A DNA stretch of 64,000 bases from Undaria pinnatifida (Eukaryota; Sar; Phaeophyceae; Laminariales; Alariaceae): positions 9,924,732-9,988,731 of the forward strand of contig JABAKD010000004.1 of the NCBI GenBank assembly GCA_012845835.1. Direction: 5' to 3'. A program made the translations under genes and the position numbers. A model generated the notes under the pieces. It ran no database searches. It saw only the letters and a program-made list of their open reading frames with translations, and was not told the DNA's origin. Positions within the stretch are counted from its first letter, which is position 1. The number at the start of each line of letters is the position of its first letter. Shown in pieces: positions 19,078-30,351 of this stretch.

Positions 19078-19240
19078 TATTGCCGGTTGGCCGTTGTACC
19101 GCCTGTTAAATCGCTCGCACAAACGGGAACAACCAAAAGCGTCAGCATGCGGAGTAGTGCCTGTTGCCGCCGTAGTGCCGGTAGCTCCCTCTACAGTGCA
19201 CTTACCCGCACTATAGAGGGACCATTGCTGCAGTAGGGCT
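19078..19240. repeat. 160-bp repeat with TGCCGG blocks, copy 1
   Basis: Contains ATTGCCGGTTG, GAACAACC, TAGTGCCTGTTGCCGC and GCACTATAGAGGGACC, in the same order as 19497-19675. Confidence 0.75.
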
Positions 19241-19496
19241 GTCAGTTGGCTGACTAGGCAAACAGTAAGTCACCGACAAGTTATTGTTTAGCTAGGCACT
19301 ACATCCGAACAACTGTAGTTACCAGTTGCGCGCGGCAAGAGGAAATTCTGCGTGATTGTACCTGACTGCTGCGTTGTACGCAGTTCGCAACGTGTTTTAC
19401 ATCGAAAAATACTAAAGCGCACCATGGTAATAATTTGGGCGATATACTTCTACGCCCAACTATAACTACACGCAACAGCTACTAGGGGTCCCGCTA

Positions 19497-19675
19497 TATT
19501 GCCGGTTGAGTAGTGCCGGTTTCCCGCTGTAGTGCCTGTGAAATCGTTTCGCACAGACGGGAACAACCGGTAGCGGCAGTGTAAGGACTAGTGCCTGTTG
19601 CCGCAATAGTGCCGGTATTTCCCTCCATAGTGCACATACCGGCACTATATAAGGACCACTAACACTGCTGTACCG
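19497..19675. repeat. 160-bp repeat with TGCCGG blocks, copy 2
   Basis: Second member of the pair at 19078; has an extra AGTAGTGCCGGTTTCCCGC stretch near its start. Confidence 0.75.
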
Positions 19676-20239
19676 GTACCTGGTAGCCCCCAAGCCCAAG
19701 CGCATGTCAGGAGGCGGCACTTTCAGCCCTTGACCGACGGCAATTTTCCAATAACTTACTTTGACGCCAAACTACTAGGCTTTAGTGTGGAACGATCGGT
19801 CTTATTACACCCTTGACCACTGGACGTGTTCACTGGACGTTTTCTCTTGACTAACGTCTCTGACTGACGTCTCCTGACATATTGAGGCCAACCAACTCAG
19901 AGGCGTGCGTACGTACCCTTTCGACGAAAAATCAATATACTCCGTACGTAGTGGGGCCAATACAAAGCGGCATAGTGCGAAGGAATCACGGCCGCCTCAC
20001 ATCGAGATGCCGTCATATTCGTTACAGAGCGGTTGATCGCCCCAACGAGGTTACAATATTACCGCAACACGGCAGTAACCGTCCTACACATACAGCAGTG
20101 ACTGCTGCTATTAATTGCTACTGTTGGTAATAATTTGTTGTTGCTGTTCACACTGGAAACATCTGTGGGAGTCGCGTATATTCAAAGACTACTACACATA
20201 CTAAAAAAACGCGTTCCTTGCAGAAATGAGTACCGATCC

Positions 20240-20350
20240 TTAAGGCCTGAAACCCCTCCCTACACTAATCCCAAGTAATTTGTCCCCCAAAACGGGTTTC
20301 CAGTCGTAATTTGTCGGGAAAGACGGGTTTCCAGTTGTAAAGGCCTTAAA
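20240..20350. mobile_element. Mini-MITE, copy 3
   Basis: Ends CTTAAGGCCTG and CAGGCCTTAAA-like (AAAGGCCTTAAA). The ACGGGTTTCCAGT block is duplicated inside it, which makes it longer than other copies. Confidence 0.72.
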
Positions 20351-20409
20351 TTGATCGAACTGACACCTGACGTATTGTTAATAGTGTTATACTACAAAGG
20401 CGTACCCAG

Positions 20410-20695
20410 TGGTTCTATTGTAAGCCGCACTATTATTGAGGCCGACGTCGTAGATTGGAGCCCCATATGGGATTCGTAATTGCAAAATGACAGGCCGAGA
20501 GTGCTAGAGCACGAGTTGGCGAAATTCGATGCAAATCGACGAGCACAAAAAAAGCTGAAAACTGGAATGCTGAACCCTATGCGCGATAAGAACGAAGGCA
20601 AGTGCCGGGACGAGGGAAGAAACCTGGGAGTACGACTTATCCACGGCTTGCTCAGAAGGTCGCTGAGGGTGAAACTCTCGTACGAGCGATAAAAA
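20410..20695 (+). mobile_element. SINE1, copy 1 (tRNA-derived)
   Basis: Head similar to the tRNA-like region of copy 3 (37036-37103, reverse strand), with AAGCCG and TTATTGAGGCCGA in place. The body contains GTTGGCGAAATTCGATGC, AATGCTGAACCCTATGCGCG and AGAAGGTCGCTGAGGGT, all shared with copy 3. Confidence 0.8.
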
Positions 20696-22182
20696 ACAAG
20701 ACAAAGCAAAACAGGGCAGTGCGCAAGAGACATACCGTACCTATCCACAGATCCCTCCCATTCAAACATGTGCGCAAGAGCCGTGTCATACAGATCCCAG
20801 CCGGCCAGCATGATCTAGGTCGTGCAGACCATACAGACCAGGGATCTATCTGCTTCGACAGACCTAGACACCGAATGGGGACCTGTTCTGTCCAATGTGT
20901 TCTAGTTTGTCTCCCAACTACGACCTATAGACTAGCCCACCTGCACAGCAACCATGGTTTGCCTCTGACACCTACGCAGTGCGAGGAGTGCGTGTGCGAG
21001 TGCGTGTGCAGCAGAAGCTGCAGCAGTTGTAGTGCAGGTGAACGGAAAGTGACCGTGAAATACCTACCAGGTAAGCGAGAGCGACGCACTAACGGCAGTA
21101 GACAATAGGCACAGTATGCCGTCCTCTGCTGACGTGCTTCGGTAAAACTACAGTAATTAGTCTACATACCACAACGGGCATACTCGCCATCGTCCCCGAA
21201 CCCCTGGGCATTTATATTGTTTTAAAACATAAACCGCCGCGATCCGCTGATCCGTGGTATGATGCGACAGATCCGTGTGCTCAAACCAAAAAATAGCTCT
21301 CGGAATAGACTATGTGCATGCCCTGCCTATCGAAGTGTAAAGGTGGAGTCCACAGGTCTTCATATTTTACGCTTTGCCACAGGCGGTCTTCCAGTCGTAC
21401 CATCAATACGCATGATACTCGTGCTGCAACGGAAGGATTCGGACGGCTACGTAACCAAGATCCGGCCATACCTCCGTCCGCCGCTCAAGCTGGGAAATGA
21501 ACTTACCGGCACCGTACACTTTATAATTTTTGTATTTTTCCTGAGCGGGCTCGGTAGGTACATCCCTGGACTCCAAAGCCCCCCCCCATTGTACACCGTC
21601 TCCTTCCATTGCTTGCGGAACGGTCCAGCTTTCCGATTTCTTCCTTACCCTTTTCTTTAGGTGCACGAAGTAAAATGATGCCTGGTCTCAGCTGACCTCA
21701 GCTTTACTCGTGAGCTCTGCTCAGCTCAGCAACGCATCGCAGCCCTACCTCAGCAATGCAGCGCCGTGAGGTGCCGTGCAGTCCCGTGCTGCGCGCGTTG
21801 CTGTACTCACTCGAACAATACCAGGTACCATTCGAAGTATCATACCAGGTGCCGGTACACCTACATGCACAAGGTTTGTACGTATTGTATTTCTGCACCA
21901 CAAAGCATGCACTCCCAGCTTAGCTCAGCCCAGTTTAGCCCAGCCCAGCTTAAATAGCTTCGCGCAGCGCAGCGCCGTGCGGCGCCGAGCGGTACCCCTG
22001 GCCCTGCGGTGTGGTGTTGTGTCGTGCTGTGCTTTTGGTCGAACATACACTGCCAGGTACCAGGTACTACAACAACAGGTACCGGTACGAATGTTATACG
22101 TTTGTGTACTCGTGTTTTTGTGAAATCATTTCGTTTTCTTCATTTGATCGTGCTCTGTCGGTCCTTTTCACGTTTTTTTCTC

Positions 22183-22390
22183 AATCGGTCGTACTCACAG
22201 CTGACGTTTTTCAATATTTTTATAAAAATGGTATATATATAACACGCGCGAATGACTTTCCAATGTGCAACTGCTGTATACTTCAAAGTATTAGCGAAAC
22301 ATATATGTACCACGCAGCTTGCAAAGTTGAGTTTTACCCATTCAATCGGTCGAACTCACAGCTGACGTTTATCAATTCTTAGTAAAATGG
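22183..22390. repeat. 160-bp tandem pair with CTCACAGCTGACG
   Basis: CAATCGGTCG(T/A)ACTCACAGCTGACGTTT followed by TCAAT and AAAATGG occurs at 22183-22231 and 22341-22390. The middle part is A/T-rich. Confidence 0.7.
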
Positions 22391-22669
22391 TCAAAGGGGG
22401 GTATACCCCCATGTTTCTCGGTCATTCAAGGGCACAGGAAAAACACGAAGACACGGTGTGACCACTTCCCTTCCCCCCCCGCAATATACACCTGTGCTGC
22501 CGATGAGAACGTGACATCACACAAACAGCACGGCACAGGGCAATCAGCTCTGCACAAGTAGCTCTTGGCATTATCAAGTCGCTAGCTGCACCAAATCGTG
22601 GGCCTCTTCTTCCTGCCCCCTTCACATGCATTCCGAGGTTGGGTTCTGTTGGTTACGCACAAACCATAC

Positions 22670-23040
22670 CCGAGTATAAGAAGAACTTCTGTGAGTTCTG
22701 TAGGGCATTCATACCCGTAGCCGGAACTTCTGGAAATTCTGTGTGACATTCATACCCGTACCCGCAGCGTCTGGACGTTCTGCACGCCAGTGCTACAAAT
22801 ACCCGGGGTACGGGTACAAGTATATCATTTTTATAACGTATTCGTATGCGAGTTCTATACGCCCGTGCCACAATACCTGGTAATTCTGTGAGTTCTATAA
22901 CACTTCCGTACCGTACCCGGAATTTCCGTAAGTTCTGTAAGATCCCCATACCCTAACTCGGAGCTTCTGTGACTTCTGTAAGACTGTGGCACAAACAATA
23001 CCCGGGGTACGGGTATACCTTTGTTACAATACCCGGGGAG
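22670..23040. repeat. Minisatellite of CCCGTACCCGGAACTTCTG type, block 1
   Basis: Repeated ATACCCGTA.CCGGAACTTCTG and AGTTCTGTA blocks with CCCGTGCCACAATACC; units about 65-90 bp, imperfect. Confidence 0.85.
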
Positions 23041-23789
23041 CCCACATGCATTAGTTCAGGTTTAATAACCCAAATGGTGGGTTATGCATTCTAATATTAT
23101 GATGTCATATCTTGTCGTTTGTGAAACCAACCGAGCACCGCATGTAGAGCAGTAGCAGTACGTATCGTATATGATAGTAGCACCTATTGTAGGTCCTGTC
23201 CATGTCTCTGTCGTTTCTAACCCGTGGGCACGTATTATATTAACGAAGGGCACTTTTGAATAAAAGCTTCATTTTTCATGAATCGAATCGAATGGTGGAA
23301 ACCTACCTGGTACGAATTAGGCGCCTATCGGGAAACCACGTATTGCGTATTGTCAATCTTTTTCCGATCGGAATATACATAGATCGGCTGTGACGGCGGT
23401 GCAGCAACCATCGACGTTTAGAAGTATCTTCTGTGTTTTCGGTAGCAGTCTCGCTTCTTTGTCGCGGCACTTGGCTTATCGAGCTGTGGTGGCAAATATG
23501 GGCTTGCGACCGCCATTATTTGTCTTGAAGCGCCACAGACGGCGTACGCTATGGTATGATCACAACGCTTTATAGCCGTGAGCGCGGCTGTTGCCCCCGT
23601 CGCCATTCATTGAGGTTCACAATTTATCGCCTCTCTCGGTGGTGTTGTCGATCATTCATAATTCCCTTAAAGCTACGACAAATTGCCTCGGGGACATTGG
23701 CCCAGTGATAACATGCCATCCATGCAAGTTGGATCAAATTCTCCACTTCAAATCGAACTCCCCCCGAGGGTGTGTGCATTTAACCGGGT

Positions 23790-24185
23790 ATTTTACCCGC
23801 ACCCGGAACTCCTGTAAGTTCTGTAGGGCATTTATACCCGTACCCGGAACTTCTGTAACTTCTGTACGCCCGTGCCACAATACCCGGAACTTCTGGAAGT
23901 TCTGCAAGACTTTCATACCCGTATCCGAACTTTTTTTAGTTCTGCAGGACATTCATACCCGTACCCGGAACTTCTGTGACTTCTGTACACCCCGTGCCTC
24001 AAAACCCGGGGTACGGGTACAGCAACTTTCGTACCCGCCCGGAACTTCTGTGAGAACTGTACGCCCGTGCCACAATACCCGGAACTTTTGGAAGTTCTAT
24101 AACACTTTCATACCCGTATCCGAAACTTCTGGAAGTTCTGTAAGACTCTCATGCCCTCACCCGGAATACACAAACCCTACAGAAC
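23790..24185. repeat. Minisatellite of CCCGTACCCGGAACTTCTG type, block 2
   Basis: Same repeat family as 22670-23040, about five to six units. The two blocks are separated by 750 bp of unrelated sequence. Confidence 0.88.
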
Positions 24186-26972
24186 AATAACCTTGCATTA
24201 ATGTGTATTTTTCCTATTTTTTTCATCTCTCTATTTTTCCTTGCGCGTGCGAGCCGGCGGCGTCAGCTGCCCGCGGACCGGAGCCCTTGTACGTCGCTAC
24301 CATATTTATGATACCACACATCACCAACACCAGTCAAACACACAACTAACTGCATTGCTACTGCTGCAGAGTAGGCCTGTGCCGTTGCGGTCTGTGGCCT
24401 GTGCCCCACAGGTGGCATGCGCCTAATGCGCGTAGCGCAAACAGGATGTCCCTGATGTCTAAGACTGCTCTTACAAGTTGATTATGGATAGAAGCAGTGA
24501 CGTGTTACGTAGACTGTTGATGAAACTCATACCGGGTACCTGGTGATATTTGCTGGCGAACTCACACCTCACCGCAAGTTTAAGTTTATAATCGTTTTAA
24601 TCTGCCCGCTGCTTCAGCCTGATCTTACCACGTTATTACGTCATTACTCAACCCCTGCTAAGTATGTACAAGTATACATCACTTGGTTGAAGAACTGGCA
24701 CAGGTGTACAGAGCAGCGGGCGAAAAATGGAAGAAACTGGAGGCTGATATAAGAGCAGGAAAATAAGAAATCCAGGAGCCTTTATGCTGAAGTTAGTGCA
24801 GAAAGCACTCTCCGAAACAAGAAACCCAGCCTGATGAGCCAGTACCTCAGTACCTCTGTTTCTTATTACCGAAAATCGGTGCCCTATACTAAAACGTACT
24901 GCTACTGCTGTATGCCTGGAGTCTGGAATGTGGATGTGTTATCACCAGTTGGTTGTCACAGACAGATATCAATGATGGTTGGATGCACGTTGGGTTTGTT
25001 TGCTCGCCAACTCCATCAAATCCACGTGGCCGACAAACAAAAAGCGCCAGTCAGAAGTGTCAGCTGCAGGACTGGCCGAGTCTGTTGTTTTGAGGTTGGT
25101 ATTACTCTATGGTAGAGAGGCGTCATAAGAGGCGGGGGCAACCAGGTTCCTACTAAGCTCACCGGCTGCTGTCGCCCGGTGCCATGGGAATGTCAGAGAT
25201 AGACTTAGCACAACCGCATAGCAAAGTCCCGAATTGCAAAGTCCTGCCTACCGGATACCCGGTACGAGTACGTTGTTTAAAAAAATTAGCTTTGGAGCGA
25301 ACGTGCGAACCAAAACAGCCCAGAAGCGAGTACATACACCTACTTCGTGACAGAGCCACACCACCACTACCACCGTCCCGATGCGAATAAGAGCTAGGGC
25401 CGAGGGGATGACCCACAGAGCGTTCCATAACCCACCTCTTCCCGAGCAGAGGCCCACCACGGCCAGACGTGCCACATGTCTGACGGTGCCGAACCCATTT
25501 TGGAATGAACGCTGCTGCTGCCGCTTTGTCCCTCCTCCTCCCATGTTCGACGGGGGCGACGGAGATCTTGATACCGTTGTCTTGTAGATCTGGCCCAGTT
25601 ACGGAGTGGCTCCAATGTCTCCGGGGAATGAGCACCCACTTCGCTGAGAGCAAACGCTCCCGAAGTGTACACTAAGGCAGCAGGTACCCGTAAACCAGGT
25701 CAGCGTGACGCTGGTGTTACTGCCCTCTATCCAGTCACACATGACTAATAATAAAGATACTGAGGCATTTACACAAAGGGGACATGAATACTCTGTCCCC
25801 CCTCCCCGTCAGACCCACAGCACAACAGGTCTGCCATAAGGATGCGTGGCAGGACGATCGCGCTGCAGTGCGGCATTGGCGTATCAGTGGTGCAAGGTTT
25901 CACCCTCGGCCGAAGGCTACCGCGCGCGACTGTCCCTGGACAAGGTGATAGCAGTATCGATGATGTGACTGACGGGACTGTCGTGTTTGAGTTTTCTCCA
26001 GTCATCTCCAGTCAGTACCCGTTATTAGGGGCGCACTCCCGTTTCGTGAACGAAGTACTTGAAATTTAACACAGATGTACGTTTCTGTACAGTGCAGTAG
26101 TAACAGACATTTTTTTGGCTACTTGTTCGAGTACATGTTGCATGTTTCCAGTTTCCATTTACCAGCGTTACGGGATATGGCACCTGGCAATGCTGTGCCA
26201 TTGCGGCTTGTTGCTATATACGCGAGGGTACTGGGCAAGGGCTAGCTAGACCATCACCATGAAGGGCGCTTATAGCCGCCGGTGCACAACAGTCTCCCTT
26301 CTATGGCAAGTTCTCGGTCGAAACAACCTGAGCTAAGGATATTGCTTCTGCTGCTGCTGGATGATGACAATCTGGTCTTAAATTTAAGGACCGTATTAAT
26401 TTCATATTAATAATCCAACGGTTATTAAAGTTCAAACCAATAGCCTTTGCCTGGTACCAGGTAGGAGGTCTTCAGGCTTCAGGTTAAAATTAAACGTTGG
26501 TTTCAAAACGCGCAGAACGCTCAAAGACGAAGACTTGCTCAGGGTCCGTCACATGCAGACAACAGACTGCCGTAGTGCCAACGCCGCCAAACCAGGTTGC
26601 CCAAACCTTCGCCCATGGAGCCTACCACTATGGTTTCAGACGGCCTTGCTGCAATGCATCGTAGGATGTGATCGCTATACTAAATGTAGTGGGGCTGCCT
26701 CGGTCGGCGGTTTACCCTACGTGCACAGAGGCAGAGCCCAAGTAACGTCAGACAGCAGGACAACAGACAGGACACAGACAGGCAGAAAGTCAGAGAATAC
26801 CCGTCGCGAATGAGATATAACAGAGAATCAGCTGGTTGCAGTTCATGCGTTGACAGGTGTCAGTTCCGAGTTATGACCGCGACACGTCAGCAGTCAGCAC
26901 TACCAGGTACCTGGTACGATAATAATAAAAAAATAGCATTCCCACGCAATTTCAAATTTCCAAGACTTTCTG

Positions 26973-27756
26973 AGGCCATTTCTTATGCAGTCGGATTCCG
27001 CCAGTCGAAAACGGCCCTTTTCGACTGTACTTTTTTTCGACTGGATTCTTCTGGTCCTTCTTCTTATTGTCAGTCGAGTTGATTTTATGGTTTTTGTGCT
27101 CTTCCTGGAGGCGGTTGGTGTGAGGGAGTACTTCTTTACAGCAGGCGAAATCGGTTGGCAGCTGTGCTTCGCGCTGTCTCCGCGAGCAACGGCTCGACGA
27201 ACCTTCGCCCCAGCGAGTTGGTGGCTTTGGGCTTAGCCAAAAGCCGCCAAAGCTACGTTCGTGGAGTTGCACTCAGCCGACAGCCGCCAAAGCTACAGCA
27301 GGCGCAGCCGTTGTTGGCAGCATGGGATCGAGACCGCACGCTGCTGCCGTCGTGTGATACACGCTGCTGGCGAGCGGAACTAGGAATGCGCCACGCTGAC
27401 TTGCTGCGAGAAGCAACAGCAGAGATAGCCAAGCCAGCGTCAGCGCCTTGTATGATGCTGCAGTGTGGTACCTGGTATGGCCGTGTGGCCGTGTGGCTGT
27501 GTGGGTGTGTGTTTGGTGGTGGGATGGGCGATGCGATCGGTAAAAAAAACACGTGTAAAACTTTTTCGACTGAGTTTTTCGACCGGAGGATCGAAAAATA
27601 GTCGAGTTTTTCGACTGTATCCGCCAGTCGGAATTCTCAGCCGAAAAAAGTTGAGTCGAAAAAGCCCTTTTTCGACTGCGTAAGAAAGCCCGATATGGGC
27701 TTCAGTCGAAAAAGGCCGTTTTCGACTGACAAATCCGACTGCATAAGAAATGGCCT
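26973..27756. mobile_element. 784-bp MITE, copy A
   Basis: Terminal inverted repeat AGGCCATTTCTTATGCAGTC, with several AGTCGAAAA/TTTTCGACT blocks next to both ends. The paralogue at 33623-34407 has the same length and order. Internal open frames are not conserved between copies, so it looks non-autonomous. Confidence 0.85.
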
Positions 27757-28290
27757 AAGGCGGGGTGCGGTTCGGTGCGGTTTTACCGAACCGCTTTGAA
27801 CCGTACAATACGATGCCGCCTTGAAAAGAAAAAACTATCTCATTAAATCTGTGCCACACCGCACCGTAGGATTCTCGATAGAAAACATCTGCACCGCAGC
27901 CGCAGCACACCGTACCGTACGATGAAAAATCAAAATCCGCACTAAATCCCACCGTTCGGTCATCACGAAAAACAACGTGACCAGAAGCGGCCCATGTGTT
28001 TTGGGCATGTGTTTAGTCACGAAGCGGTGTGGTGCGGTTTTAGACCGTTTTTACCGGACCGCACCACACCGTACGACTTCAAACAGTACCGCACCGAACC
28101 GCATCATGTGTCTGAGAATCAAAAACCACCATCCGCACCGCACCCCACGGCAAAATGTACGATTCTTACACGGAGAAATCCTCACCGCACCGCACCGCAC
28201 CGCACCGCACCGCACCGCACCGCACCGCACCGCACCGCACCGCACCATAGGGTTATTCAAATTTAGAAAACCGCACCGCTGTGCCACATC
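27757..28290. repeat. GGTGCGGTT / CCGCACC-rich repeat block
   Basis: Starts directly at the end of the 784-bp MITE. Several inverted GGTGCGGTTTT and AAAACCGCACC blocks suggest a decayed inverted-repeat element. It includes a perfect (CCGCA)n run at about 28181-28245. Confidence 0.75.
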
Positions 28291-28589
28291 GCCAAAAAAC
28301 CTTGGAATAGACAGATCAACATGCAGTCGGGTCCATGGTTTTAGGGGTATGGCTTTAAATTCAAGTACATTTTAACGAGTTTGTTGAGGCTGGACAAGGG
28401 TCAATACAACCCTCATCAGCACTACTGCGAATATACTGATGTGACCGTCGTAGACATCTCACCTGTCCGTAACGGTCGCTGGTACTGTCGTCAATCTGTT
28501 ACAGGATCCGGCGTTCCCCGCGATCTACTGTAGTAGCAAACCTCGTAACTAGTAATGCTAAGGTCGACTTCGCGAGCTCGGCCCCCCCC

Positions 28590-28795
28590 GATTGAGTAGG
28601 GGATTTTTGTGGGGCAAAAACATGAGTCGCGGAAAGCGCGGAAGCGCGGGAGCGTAAGTTGGCAAAATTTGGTGAAACTCGACGGGCAGTGGGAATGAAC
28701 GCCGAACCTTCTGCGCGATGTTAACGAAAGCACGTGCCGGGCGGGGGAAAGGAAGACAGCTGTGACCACGGCTTGTCCAGAAAAAAAAAATGCCT
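28590..28795 (+). mobile_element. SINE1, copy 2 (degenerate)
   Basis: Shares GCGGGAGCGTAAGTTGGC, GGGAATGAACGCCGAACC, TGCGCGATG and ACCACGGCTTGTCCAG with the other SINE1 copies, and ends in a run of ten A. Confidence 0.65.
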
Positions 28796-29999
28796 GGTAC
28801 ATACCAGGTATGGTACAAGGAGGAATAGTTTTAGATGGCCGCCGGTGGTCGGCTCTTGTAATGCTCAAAAGGTTACCAGCGTTATGGCGAAGGATTGGGG
28901 TCGGACTCGGGATCGCGACCCAGAGCAGGGAAGTTTTGCAGTTCCGAAGCGTGTTGTGTATTTTTGTGTATATCTCCTATTGTAAGTAGATGATAGAGTC
29001 GCGGGTTTCCCAAGGAAGGCGCAAGTTGCGGCAGGGGTGCATCGTACGTGTCTGAGGCTCCTTGTTTGAGTACCTCCGTACCTCACCCGAAAACCGATTG
29101 TTGAGAAGAACAGAAAAAAAAATGTAACCCGGTCAGCAAGCCCATGGTCTATGAATATTGATAAATTGGTATCTTCTCAACAGTTTTCGAAAAAACAGAC
29201 GGGATTCCACCGATATTGGGTCGGTTAGTTCCGCAGTTGAATAGCCTGGCCAGTCAGAAATGACTTTGGTTCGAAACTCACGAAATTGTGCAAAAGCAGC
29301 AAATATTTTTTTGCGCTGAAAACCGAAACTTGAAAAAAAAACAGTGCGCTATGTACGATTGGGGTTAAAATCGCATATAGCACGTGACAGGGCTGCGCAC
29401 GTGCGGTGGAACAGGAAAACACACAGCCTTTCAGACGCTTCAGACCAAATCAGAAGCGAGGTCACGCATCATCGAAACATACTGTTATGTGTCCCAGGTA
29501 TGACCAGAAAGCGCCGCTGATATGTTGCGCCATCACAGTAGCCGGCAGTTGATCTCCCTTCCTTCTTGTCTCTACGATAGGAGCTGCAGGTGTCTCGTGT
29601 GTTGATGAGTGTCATTAGATGGGGTAGGTATCTACTTAGAATCTCTGGCAGTATATACTCTTAACAATCACGACAAAGTTCACAAAGTTCTAACCATCGC
29701 ACCAAAACAGCGGTTCGACTTTTTCTGCCTACCGACGAACGACGGTTTCAACGTAGCACTCCTCTCACACACCGCACATACGGCGGTGTTCGGTTTCGCG
29801 GCGTTTGGTCGCTGTTGTGGCATGTGGGAAAGCCTTCCGTGACCTCAGGTCATTTTGAAACAGGCTTGTGCTTTGTGTTCATCTTGTTTTACGTTTTTAT
29901 TTTCTCAAAGCAGTGACCTCGAGCCACACAGCTCTAGTTCATCAGTAGGTGGGGAGAAACTTCCGTCCGTCGCATGAACTACAATATTCCGTACTGAAA

Positions 30000-30103
30000 G
30001 ATGCTCCCTCGCTCGCCCCCTCCCTCCCTTCCCCCCTCCTTCCCTCCATCCTTCTCCCCCCCCCCGCCCCCTGTACCCCCCCCTCCCCCACTTATTGCGG
30101 CAG
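30000..30103 (+). promoter_or_regulatory. Polypyrimidine tract and acceptor before oxidoreductase exon 2
   Basis: About 90 bases of C/T-rich sequence end in ATTGCGGCAG at 30103, directly before the ASAF codons. Confidence 0.85.
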
Positions 30104-30351
30104 CCTCCGCGTTTCATCGTCAGCTAAGCACGTCGGCGGCGCTAGACAACAACCGGGAAGATGTTTTGCGGTCGACGACGTTCGATCGCAATAATGGAGT
30201 TTGGCGAAGGTTGTCGGCGACAAAGATGATGGCCTCCGGCGGGGGCGGAGCCGGGGACGCGGGCGAGGAAAAGGGTCGCACTCAGCGCATCATGGACGCC
30301 ATGCCGAGCAGTAGCCAGGCCATGGGGGCGGGAGGGTCTTCAACGTACCAG
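30104..30351 (+). CDS. Oxidoreductase exon 2: transit peptide region
   Basis: Two bases complete an Ala codon, giving (A)SAFHRQLSTSAALDNNRE, an ASAF-type plastid border followed by a Ser/Thr/basic stretch, then a Gly-rich low-complexity part and MDAMPSSSQAM. Donor TACCAG/GTATTG in phase 0. Confidence 0.85.

Larger units (their letters stand above)
18350..30103. other. 11.7-kb divergent intergenic region with unseen first exons and promoters
   Basis: Lies between the first visible exons of two divergent plastid-protein genes. Both exons start with a splice acceptor in the middle of the presequence, so each gene must have an upstream exon with its start codon and signal peptide in here or, less likely, beyond it. 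I could not pick these exons with confidence. No other protein homology is visible, and most of the region is repeat-derived. Confidence 0.7.

Noticed and set aside
20602..21108. Plus-strand 168-codon open frame as a gene
   Set aside because: Its start lies in the SINE1 copy and the remainder has no recognisable domain.
25159..26070. Retrotransposon protein fragment
   Set aside because: Open frames on both strands are short and I cannot recognise reverse transcriptase, integrase or protease motifs.
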